Assembly: GCF_000272405.2 (NCBI RefSeq)
Contig: NZ_AJZM02000037.1
Span: 1 to 5,962, forward strand
Source of the DNA: Vibrio tasmaniensis 1F-187
GTDB taxonomy: Bacteria; Pseudomonadota; Gammaproteobacteria; Enterobacterales; Vibrionaceae
Direction of reading: 5' to 3'
DNA: 5,962 nucleotides
Below, piece by piece: positions 1 to 5,808 of the stretch (positions within the stretch are counted from its first letter, which is position 1; every line of letters starts with the position of its first letter). The notes under the pieces were generated by a model, which saw only the letters and a list, made by a program, of their open reading frames with translations, was not told where the DNA came from and did no database searches. A program made the translations under genes and the position numbers.

Positions 1-4
1 CTGA

Positions 5-523
5 ATTACGCAACAAAGCCCTGTTGAGCCAAGAAAAGCGCATGGGTTGGTGTTAGATGCATTTGAGAAACTCTGGGAATCGGGCTCAGACATTGCTTTA
101 ATTATTGTAGGTAAAGCGGGCTGGTGCAATGACGTAACTCTCCAAAGGCTCAAGGGGCATAAGCAACTCAATAAACGCCTTTTTTGGTTGGAAGGTATAA
201 GTGATGAATATTTAGACATGCTTTATCAAGATGCGAGCTGTCTTATCGCTGCCAGTGAAGGTGAGGGTTTTGGTTTACCCCTAATTGAATCTGCTATGCA
301 TAAAACGCCTATTATAGCGCGCGATATTCAAGTGTTTCGTGAGGTGGCTGGTGAGCATGCCTACTATTTCTCAGAAGACGATAACCCAATTCATTTAGAA
401 TTGGCGATAAAAAGTTGGCTGATCTTGTATGAAAGAGATGAGCATCCTAAGTCTGACAATATGCCATATTTGACCTGGAAAGAAAGCTCTAAGCAATTAT
501 TGAAATGTCTGACTATTCAATAA
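5..523 (+). CDS. Family 4 glycosyltransferase, C-terminal half only; 5' end disrupted (probable pseudogene or remnant)
   Basis: This is the nucleotide-sugar binding half of a GT-B fold, family 4 glycosyltransferase, a cytoplasmic enzyme that adds sugars during O-antigen or capsule assembly. The frame reads EPRK-H near bases 26-43 (family consensus EPRKGH). It continues with an IIVGKAGW strand, an LFWLEGISDEYL segment and the family's E-x7-E motif in EGEGFGLPLIE (the two Glu at about bases 263 and 287), then ARD and VFREVAGEHAYYF. Family members are about 350-400 residues, so the acceptor-binding half is absent. An in-frame TGA lies at 2-4, so the frame cannot simply continue upstream. A TTG at 47 could be read as a start, but it lies inside the conserved domain and has no clear ribosome site. 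The usual hydrophobic strand (FLMVGT-like) just before EPRK is missing, which suggests a small frameshifting deletion near base 20. Family assignment is firm, donor and acceptor are unknown, and the product is probably inactive. Confidence 0.8.
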   Translation: MTQQSPVEPRKAHGLVLDAFEKLWESGSDIALIIVGKAGWCNDVTLQRLKGHKQLNKRLFWLEGISDEYLDMLYQDASCLIAASEGEGFGLPLIESAMHKTPIIARDIQVFREVAGEHAYYFSEDDNPIHLELAIKSWLILYERDEHPKSDNMPYLTWKESSKQLLKCLTIQ

Positions 524-531
524 CTTTAAAT

Positions 532-573
532 AACACCCTAAGATATAATATTCTTAGGGTGTTTTGATTTTAA
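532..573 (+). terminator. Strong rho-independent terminator after the GT4 remnant
   Basis: A perfect 12-bp inverted repeat (AACACCCTAAGA at 532-543 and its complement at 552-563) encloses an 8-base loop and is followed by a T-rich tract broken by GA (562-571). It begins 8 bases after the GT4 stop codon and ends just before the next start codon at 580, so it should separate the two transcription units. Confidence 0.9.
544..549 (+). promoter_or_regulatory. Candidate -10 hexamer lying in the terminator loop
   Basis: The loop of the terminator contains an exact TATAAT. A start about 7 bases downstream (near 556) would give the 866-residue protein a leader of roughly 24 bases without the intact hairpin. 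The -35 position at the best spacing (TAACTT, 521-526) is poor, so this is only a candidate. It would, however, explain how a gene starting 16 bases after a terminator stem is transcribed. AT-rich DNA produces TATAAT by chance fairly often. Confidence 0.3.
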
Positions 574-579
574 TGAAAA

Positions 580-3180
580 ATGTTTAACAAAAATAAAATT
601 AGAGAGTTTTTTGTGGGTAATGATTCTAAAAGTAAGGCATTGGGAAATATCGTTTGGTTACTTTTATTGATGCTTTTGACGTATGGAAACTTAGTTTATA
701 GTTACGATTTGAATGAATTAAACTGGAACTATCCAATTTCATATGGAGGTGATGTTCTTCATGTTTTGCAAATGATTAAAATGATAGGAACTGGTGACTG
801 GCCTATATATGGGGTTCCTCATTCTTCAACAATGGGAGGTCCGTTTGGCTTTTCTATGGGGGACTTTAGTGTACCAAATACAACTCAATATCTATTTATT
901 AAACTATTCACTATGGCCAGTGAGGATGTTTTTGTTGTATTTAATAGTTATGTTGTAGCGTCTTATTTCTTTTGTTCTCTCGGGATGTTTGTGTTTTTAA
1001 GGAAGTTGTCAATATCTCCGATTATTGCTGTTGGTTGTAGCCTTTTATTTTCATTTGTTCCATTCCATTTCTTTAGAACGGGACATACGTATTATATAAC
1101 TTATTTCTACTTGCCGTTGTTTTTTTATTTTATAACCAAGGTGTGGGATGGCATTCCCATATTTTACAAGCAACATGAAGGGCGTTTGAAATTAGATTTT
1201 TCGTTTGGTAATTTATTGATAATTTGTTTTGTTTTATTTTTTTCTGTGTGGAATTTTTATTATTCATTTTTCTTATGTTACTTTGTATGTGTAATAACAC
1301 TTTCGTCTTTTGTAGTAAATAGAAATATTCGACATGTAATTAGTGGGTTTATTCTATTGTCTACAATGGTTTCAGCATTTCTCGTTTCATTTTTGCCTTT
1401 TTTGTATTTTCAGTATTTGAATGGAAAAAACACTGGCGTAGCTAATCGGATTGCAGAAGAAAGCCTAACTCACTCCATGAGGATTTCCGACCTATTCTCC
1501 CCTGTCTTAGGACACCCTTGGTCAATGCTTGAAACATTACCACTTGACTACTTTGCTTCAGATGGAGCCCTTGGTATAGCTGGTGTCATTGGGTTGGTTT
1601 TTGGTGTGGTGACATTAATCACAAAAGTTAATGTAACAAATATAAAATCAAGATACGCAATTCTCCTTATTAGTGGGATATTGTTAATGACTTATTCTGG
1701 TTTTTCTTATTTATTTGCACTCTACATATCGCCTTCTATTCGAGGGTATGGGAGAGGTGTTGTTTTCATAGCTTTATTTTCATTAGTTTTGCTTGCTGTT
1801 CTTTTGAATAGCTTGTATTTAAAACTTACAAAGAAACAAACTTTTTTTATATTTCCGCTGATAGTTATGTTCTTTAGTATAGGTTTGTGGGATATAGCCG
1901 GTAAAGGAATGACTTTTTCTTCTGATGAGACAATCGTTGAAAGAGTGAAGTCTCAAAGGGAATTTGTCGATTCTGTGCAGAAAGAGCTAAATTCATCTTC
2001 AGGTTCAAATGTACTACAATTACCTCATATGTCTTTTCCAGAATCTCATCCAAAAAATAAAATGAGTGACTATAGTAATAGTTTCGTCAACTACTTTGCC
2101 ACAGAACCTTCAATTCGTTGGAGTAACAGCGCTATTCGTGGAAGAGAGTCTGACTATTGGATTACAGAACTACTAAAGCTAGACATAAAGACTCAATTAA
2201 AAATATTGGAGAAATCTGGATTTTCAGGAATAACAATTGACAGGTTTGGTTATGAGGATAATGGAGTTAGTATAGTTCAATCCTTATCAGATAATTTAGG
2301 AAAACCCTACATTGAAGATAAGACTAGGCGCTATGTGTTTTTTAAATTGTTAGCAGAAGAAAACTCGAAGCCAAGGCCTATTATTCGCATTCTGAACGAG
2401 AATTTTTGGGGCTGGGAAGGTCGTTGGGGTAGCTTTTCTTGGGCTAAAGGCAATGCTAAATTGTTTATCCCTAACGGAACAGAGAGTTCTCTAAATTATA
2501 GGCTGGAATTTTCTTTAACTACTTTAGTTCCGAGAACCGTAGAATTCTCTGTTATGGGGGATTTGCACAAGTTAGATTTGATCCCTAAACAGTTAACCCC
2601 CTTTTCCAGTGATATTGAGATTCCACCAGGAGGTATTTACATTGACATTACTACCGATAAGCCAGCTTTTACGGTTAATTCTAGTCAAAATAAGTCTAAA
2701 GACTCTAGGAAAGTGTCCTTCGGGATCTTTGACTTTAAGGTATTGAAGTATGGTGTTGATGTAAATTTAGAACCTTTCGGGTATGTTGAAGAGCCTAAGT
2801 TAAATGATGATGTGCTTAATTATAACTTTTGGGGATGGGAAGGTGGATGGGGTAATTTTTCTTGGGCTAAAGGCAATGCAAATTTGTTTATTCCTAACAA
2901 AAGTGAGAATACAGTTTCTTGTGAACTGGATTTTTCGATTGCTACCTTGGTTCCTAGAGAGGTTGAGTTTGAAATATCAGGAGAGTCTTATAAAGTTGAA
3001 TTAATCCCTGGGCGGTTGAATCAAATATTGCAGACTTTTGATGTGCCTCCTGGCGGTTTTGGTATCTATATGAAAAGTAATAAACCGCCTTATCAAGTTG
3101 ATTCAAAAGATACGAGAAAAGTATCGTTTGCTATATCAAATTTTGAGCTTTCAGGTAGTTGCTTGGATAGTGTTAATTAA
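580..3180 (+). CDS. Large polytopic membrane protein, GT-C glycosyltransferase-like, with two tandem C-terminal Trp-rich domains
   Basis: I recognise the general type (long hypothetical membrane proteins in polysaccharide loci) but not a characterised function. The N-terminus is basic. A first helix (about 23-41) is followed by a long loop (42-115) with acidic motifs GGD (56-58) and MGDF (93-96), and then about ten more helices up to about 438, with a FVPFHFFRTGH segment at 159-169. A helix, a large acidic-bearing first outer loop, many helices and a soluble C-terminal region is the GT-C plan, so transfer of a lipid-linked sugar in the periplasm is the favoured inference. Residues 440-590 form a soluble domain with VLQLPHMSFPE, IRWSNSAIRGRESDYW and GFSGITIDRFGYED. 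Residues 604-725 and 745-859 are two copies of one domain. With an odd helix count, the 430-residue tail would be outside the cytoplasm. No good Shine-Dalgarno precedes the ATG; it is chosen because it lies upstream of the first helix. It could instead be a polymerase or transporter. Confidence 0.85.
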   Translation: MFNKNKIREFFVGNDSKSKALGNIVWLLLLMLLTYGNLVYSYDLNELNWNYPISYGGDVLHVLQMIKMIGTGDWPIYGVPHSSTMGGPFGFSMGDFSVPNTTQYLFIKLFTMASEDVFVVFNSYVVASYFFCSLGMFVFLRKLSISPIIAVGCSLLFSFVPFHFFRTGHTYYITYFYLPLFFYFITKVWDGIPIFYKQHEGRLKLDFSFGNLLIICFVLFFSVWNFYYSFFLCYFVCVITLSSFVVNRNIRHVISGFILLSTMVSAFLVSFLPFLYFQYLNGKNTGVANRIAEESLTHSMRISDLFSPVLGHPWSMLETLPLDYFASDGALGIAGVIGLVFGVVTLITKVNVTNIKSRYAILLISGILLMTYSGFSYLFALYISPSIRGYGRGVVFIALFSLVLLAVLLNSLYLKLTKKQTFFIFPLIVMFFSIGLWDIAGKGMTFSSDETIVERVKSQREFVDSVQKELNSSSGSNVLQLPHMSFPESHPKNKMSDYSNSFVNYFATEPSIRWSNSAIRGRESDYWITELLKLDIKTQLKILEKSGFSGITIDRFGYEDNGVSIVQSLSDNLGKPYIEDKTRRYVFFKLLAEENSKPRPIIRILNENFWGWEGRWGSFSWAKGNAKLFIPNGTESSLNYRLEFSLTTLVPRTVEFSVMGDLHKLDLIPKQLTPFSSDIEIPPGGIYIDITTDKPAFTVNSSQNKSKDSRKVSFGIFDFKVLKYGVDVNLEPFGYVEEPKLNDDVLNYNFWGWEGGWGNFSWAKGNANLFIPNKSENTVSCELDFSIATLVPREVEFEISGESYKVELIPGRLNQILQTFDVPPGGFGIYMKSNKPPYQVDSKDTRKVSFAISNFELSGSCLDSVN
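2389..2754 (+). repeat. First copy of duplicated domain within the membrane protein
   Basis: This encodes residues 604-725. It opens with LN-NFWGWEG-WG-FSWAKGNA-LFIPN, continues with TLVPR-VEF and a PPGG turn, and ends with RKVSFGIFDF. The alternating hydrophobic pattern suggests a beta-sandwich, possibly carbohydrate-binding. That function is inferred from fold pattern and context only. Confidence 0.85.
2812..3156 (+). repeat. Second copy of duplicated domain within the membrane protein
   Basis: This encodes residues 745-859 and is clearly homologous to the first copy. Over the first 29 aligned residues 24 are identical, and the shared landmarks (TLVPR-VEF, LIP, PPGG, RKVSF) keep their order. 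A 23-base stretch is identical at DNA level (2434-2456 and 2857-2879), so the duplication looks recent or homogenised by conversion. A spacer of about 19 residues separates the two copies. Confidence 0.85.
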
Positions 3181-3330
3181 AACATTGTAAGTAAAAAAAA
3201 CACACCAACGGACCTCCCTCTCATGCGGTTTTCGGTAAGAGATTGGATTACCTATGATAACCCAATGGTTAATGTAACTGAATTTGTAATATCCTGAGTT
3301 ACTAGCCAATAGTCGTCCTGGTAATTTAAC
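3181..3330 (+). other. Non-coding stretch with no recognisable gene
   Basis: All frames I read here are short and interrupted, and none resembles a known protein. There is an A-rich run at 3193-3200 and one imperfect hairpin: a 9-base arm (3242-3250) pairs with 3258-3266 with one A-C mismatch around a 7-base loop. An overlapping alternative hairpin pairs TAACC at 3258-3262 with GGTTA at 3267-3271. No U tract follows, so it is not a convincing terminator. The frame at 3290-3328 may be a still more decayed part of the rmlA-like remnant that follows. Confidence 0.5.
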
Positions 3331-3450
3331 GTTGAGTTGCTAGGGCGGAACTTGTTTGGGTAGATGCTGGAAATTACGATGGTTTGTTTGAAACGAGCTG
3401 TTTTATTCGTGCGTAAAGTTTAAGGTTACATTAAGGCCGGAGTTGAATAG
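3331..3450 (+). pseudogene. Decayed C-terminal remnant of a glucose-1-phosphate thymidylyltransferase (rmlA-like)
   Basis: Three short stretches in different frames line up, in order, with the C-terminal part of RmlA. VELLGR at 3331-3348 matches the VELLGRG-type segment. Bases 3357-3413 read WVDAGNYDGLFETSCFIRA, which matches the family's WLDTGT-DSLLEASNFI block with the W, D, G, L, E, S and F-I positions kept. KFKVT--PE at 3416-3442 resembles the following GLKV-CPEEIA segment. Stops at 3333, 3361 and 3414 in the various frames, together with at least two frameshifts, rule out a functional product. RmlA makes dTDP-glucose for dTDP-rhamnose, so an earlier form of this locus may have carried a dTDP-sugar pathway. 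The alignment is from memory of the family and the match is short, hence the moderate confidence. Confidence 0.55.
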
Positions 3451-3499
3451 TAAAGTCTATGGTAGAGATCTAGCGGTTTTGGTTTTTAGTTTGAGTTTT

Positions 3500-3504
3500 A
3501 AAGG
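3500..3504 (+). promoter_or_regulatory. Ribosome binding site supporting the GTG start at 3513
   Basis: AAAGG sits 8 bases before the GTG. This supports the non-ATG start, which also puts the family's N-terminal beta strand (MKLSIVIPVY) at the very beginning of the protein, as in homologues. Confidence 0.6.
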
Positions 3505-3512
3505 TATTCTTA

Positions 3513-4430
3513 GTGAAGTTATCAATAGTTATCCCAGTTTACAGAAGCCAGTTATTCGTCGAGAAGACAGTGAATGAAATCATTCCTTATGTATCTCAAA
3601 TTACACATGACTATGAAATCATTCTGGTCAATGATGGCAGTCCCGATGACAGCTGGAGAGTTATCTCGAAATTAGCAACTGATATAGTTCAGGTTAAGGC
3701 CATTAATCTCGTAAAGAATTATGGCCAACATACGGCCGTAATGTGCGGAATTGAGAAAGCGACGGGTGACTATATTGTTACCATGGACGATGACTTACAG
3801 AATCCGCCAAGCGAAATTTGTAAGTTAGTAGAAAAAATAAATGAAGGTTATGATCTGGTTTTTGCTGAGTTTGAAGAAAAAAAACATGCACCTTATAGAC
3901 GCTTAGGAACGAAACTAATTGATGTTTTAAATAACAAAATATTCAATAAACCTGATGATATTGTACTTACTAATTTTAGAATATTTACGCAAGCTTTGGC
4001 TCAGCGCATTATCAAATATCGTGTAAACGAACCTTACATCCCTGGTCTATTACTGATGCACGCCAGTAAAATAGGCAATACTATGACTAAACACGCTAAA
4101 AGGGATGATGGTGAGTCCAATTATTCTTTAGGGAAAATACTTATACTTGTCAGTCGGTTACTTTTTAATTATTCATCTTATCCACTTAAAGCGCTATCAA
4201 TACTCGGTGGGGGTATATCTATTGTTAGTTTTATTTGGGGACTTTTTATGATAGTTAATCAATTGCTTTTTGGAAGTAGTGTACAAGGTTGGACAACATT
4301 AGTTGCATTACTATCATTTTTGAATGGGTTTGTTATCTTATTGCTTGGGGTACTGGGTGAATATGTTATACGAATTTCAAAAACTTTGTCCCATGATTGC
4401 GCTTATCACGTATCAGAGGAAGTCGAATGA
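3513..4430 (+). CDS. GtrB/ArnC-type polyprenyl-phosphate glycosyltransferase (family 2)
   Basis: This 305-residue enzyme should transfer a sugar from a nucleotide donor to undecaprenyl phosphate at the cytoplasmic face of the inner membrane. The GT-A domain begins with LSIVIPVYR. It has VNDGS (39-43) for nucleotide binding, a DDDLQNPP block (92-99) containing the metal-binding Asp motif, and DGESNYS (199-205), which corresponds to the G-SKYS segment of the GtrB/DPMS group. Two C-terminal helices (about 226-248 and 262-285) end in LGEYVIRI, a signature of bactoprenol glucosyltransferases. Length matches GtrB and ArnC (about 300-325). The sugar cannot be told from sequence. It starts at GTG with a good ribosome site, and its stop overlaps the next ATG as ATGA, so it heads a translationally coupled operon. 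The usual GtrA partner is absent from the window; the SMR-like pair at 5159-5802 could take its place. Confidence 0.93.
   Translation: MKLSIVIPVYRSQLFVEKTVNEIIPYVSQITHDYEIILVNDGSPDDSWRVISKLATDIVQVKAINLVKNYGQHTAVMCGIEKATGDYIVTMDDDLQNPPSEICKLVEKINEGYDLVFAEFEEKKHAPYRRLGTKLIDVLNNKIFNKPDDIVLTNFRIFTQALAQRIIKYRVNEPYIPGLLLMHASKIGNTMTKHAKRDDGESNYSLGKILILVSRLLFNYSSYPLKALSILGGGISIVSFIWGLFMIVNQLLFGSSVQGWTTLVALLSFLNGFVILLLGVLGEYVIRISKTLSHDCAYHVSEEVE
4415..4420 (+). promoter_or_regulatory. Ribosome binding site deciding the sulfotransferase start at 4427
   Basis: AGAGGA lies 6 bases before ATG 4427, inside the end of the preceding gene. It favours this ATG over a TTG ten codons upstream (4397). The resulting N-terminus, MNQFFIVGAQ, matches the family, whose PAPS-binding strand starts within the first few residues. 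Confidence 0.75.
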
Positions 4431-5149
4431 ACCAGTTTTTTATTGTAGGGGCTCAACGAAGCAGTACAACATGGCTCTATAAAATGTTACAGCAACACCC
4501 TCAGATAGCGATGGCCGAGCCCGTTAGACCTGAGCCTAAACACTTTTTAGGTGATGAATTTGACGATAACAAGCACAGCTACTTATCAAAATATTTTTCA
4601 AATGTTGAAAGTGACATCCTTGCGTGCGGTGAAAAAAGCACAACTTATATTGAGTCAGAATTAGCTGCTCAAAGAATATCCACTATGTTTCCTGAAGCCA
4701 AGATTATTATGGTCTTACGAAACCCCGTTGAAAGAGCATTGTCAAATTATCACTTTTCAGTTAGTAATGGCCTGGAAAGTAGAGGGATTTGTGATGCTAT
4801 CCTAAATAGAGAACAGGCTCCTTCGCTAACGTCCGTATTGTCCACAGACCCGTTCGATTATTTAGGCAGGGGCTTGTATAAAAATTATATTGACTTGTAT
4901 GAGAAGTATTTCCCTAAAGATAGCTTACTCATTCTTTCGACAGAAAATTTAACTAAGCATCTATTAAGCTTGTCAAGAACCTACAAGTTTTTAGGTGTTG
5001 ATCATAAATATGAACCGAAAAGCTTCTTTAGGGCTGAAAATACTAGCTCAAATAAAGAAAAGCCACCAGAGGAAGTGATGGAGTACCTCTACGATTATTA
5101 TAGAGATACTTTTTTATATTTAGGCCAGTATCCTGACTTTGAACGTTAG
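4427..5149 (+). CDS. PAPS-dependent sulfotransferase
   Basis: This 240-residue cytoplasmic enzyme is predicted to move sulfate from 3'-phosphoadenylyl sulfate to a hydroxyl or amino group, here most likely on a polysaccharide precursor. The 5'-phosphosulfate loop is FIVGAQRSSTTWLY (5-18); the family consensus is GAQKSGTTWL, so Lys is replaced by Arg and Gly by Ser. EKSTTYI (69-75) matches the EKSPTY block of heparan-sulfate-type enzymes. The 3'-phosphate site is VLRNPVERALSNY (96-108), with Arg98 and Ser106 in the expected places. The C-terminal GRGLYKNYIDLYEKYFP and LLILSTENL are typical of bacterial members. At 240 residues it is a little short but has every core motif. The ATGA overlap ties it to the GT2 gene, and the next gene follows within 10 bases, so the sulfated substrate probably belongs to the same glycan. 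The exact acceptor is unknown. Confidence 0.9.
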   Translation: MNQFFIVGAQRSSTTWLYKMLQQHPQIAMAEPVRPEPKHFLGDEFDDNKHSYLSKYFSNVESDILACGEKSTTYIESELAAQRISTMFPEAKIIMVLRNPVERALSNYHFSVSNGLESRGICDAILNREQAPSLTSVLSTDPFDYLGRGLYKNYIDLYEKYFPKDSLLILSTENLTKHLLSLSRTYKFLGVDHKYEPKSFFRAENTSSNKEKPPEEVMEYLYDYYRDTFLYLGQYPDFER

Positions 5150-5158
5150 AAATTGATT

Positions 5159-5497
5159 ATGCGAATTGTCTCTGTCTTATTTACGGTGTTTTTAACCTTT
5201 CTAACATCGGTTATTTTGAGTGAATCAGCATCTCAAGTTGAGTTGTTTAGCTGGGTAGGTATCGCAGTTATTGCTACCGTAGTTTTTTTGAATGTTATCA
5301 AGTTTATTGCATGGGGCTGGTTGAACCGTCGTTATGATCTATCAAAAACATACCCATTAACAGCCATGTTTTTTCCTTTGATTTTCATTTATGCGGTTGC
5401 TACAGGGGAGGCTGAACTGACTCTTCAGAAAGTCGTAGGTCTGGGGATTATACTTTCCGGGCTTTATTTGATGGAGGTTTCAAAAAGAAAATGCTAA
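5159..5497 (+). CDS. Small four-helix membrane protein of SMR/EamA type (ArnE/ArnF-like), first of a pair
   Basis: This 112-residue hydrophobic protein has four predicted helices (about 2-20, 30-54, 64-82, 90-107). Its second half, TYPLTAMFFPLIFIYAV followed by LTLQKVVGLGIILSGLYLM, matches the helix 3-4 pattern of ArnE/ArnF and other small multidrug-resistance-fold proteins (YP-L------ then G---I--G). ArnE and ArnF together flip undecaprenyl-phosphate-aminoarabinose, so a lipid-sugar flippase subunit is the favoured role given the GT2 gene upstream. Helix 1 has no membrane-embedded Glu of the drug-exporting type. ATG 5159 is chosen over an in-frame TTG at 5153; neither has a strong ribosome site, so coupling to the sulfotransferase stop 9 bases upstream is likely. 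Membership of the superfamily is fairly clear; the substrate is inferred. Confidence 0.8.
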   Translation: MRIVSVLFTVFLTFLTSVILSESASQVELFSWVGIAVIATVVFLNVIKFIAWGWLNRRYDLSKTYPLTAMFFPLIFIYAVATGEAELTLQKVVGLGIILSGLYLMEVSKRKC

Positions 5498-5802
5498 TTG
5501 GTTACTTATTTGTTTTTGCTGCTATTTTGGCAACCTCAATAGGAGTTGTAACTTATAAAGAGTACAGTAGGAATAAAAGCAAAATCACTTTGTTTTTTAC
5601 AGTCGCGCTATTGATGTTAGCGCCAATTATCAGTTTTAACGCTTTACAGTATTTATCTGTGGATGTTGTGTATATGGCGACAAGTTTGAATGGCCTAGTA
5701 GTGCTTTTCATGACACGTTTTTTCTTAAAAGAAAATGTGACTTGTAATCAATTTATGGGAGCTGTTTTAGTGTTCATTGGTGTATCAGTTTATATGGTGT
5801 AA
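5491..5802 (+). CDS. Small four-helix membrane protein of SMR/EamA type (ArnE/ArnF-like), second of a pair
   Basis: This 103-residue protein has four predicted helices (about 3-21, 33-51, 57-77, 87-102). The N-terminal AAILATSIGVVTYKEYS aligns without gaps with EmrE helix 1 (AILAEVIGTTLMKFS). At the position of the essential proton-coupling Glu14 of EmrE it has Thr15. LQYLSVDVVYMATSLNGLVVLFMTRFFLKE followed by MGAVLVFIGVSVYMV fits SMR helices 3-4. Loss of the Glu argues against drug/proton antiport and fits the ArnE/ArnF lipid-carrier subgroup. The ATG overlaps the end of the preceding gene by 7 bases. GGAGG at 5473-5477 lies 13 bases upstream, rather far, so translational coupling is probable and a heterodimer with the preceding protein is the natural inference. 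Confidence 0.82.
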   Translation: MLIGYLFVFAAILATSIGVVTYKEYSRNKSKITLFFTVALLMLAPIISFNALQYLSVDVVYMATSLNGLVVLFMTRFFLKENVTCNQFMGAVLVFIGVSVYMV

Positions 5803-5808
5803 TATTTC

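Noticed and set aside
2804..3004. A 66-codon open frame overlapping the second Trp-rich repeat
   Set aside because: It is out of frame inside the clearly coding 866-residue gene and has no ribosome site and no recognisable domain; it is a shadow frame.
3205..3236. Segment with GCGGTTTTC faintly recalling a group II intron domain V arm
   Set aside because: I could not find the complementary AACCG-type arm or the AGC/GNRA features of domain V nearby, and there is no intron-encoded protein in the window.
3360..3416. Short frame MVCLKRAVLFVRKV from ATG 3380 as a possible small peptide gene
   Set aside because: It has no ribosome site and its sequence is better explained as an alternate frame of the rmlA-like remnant.
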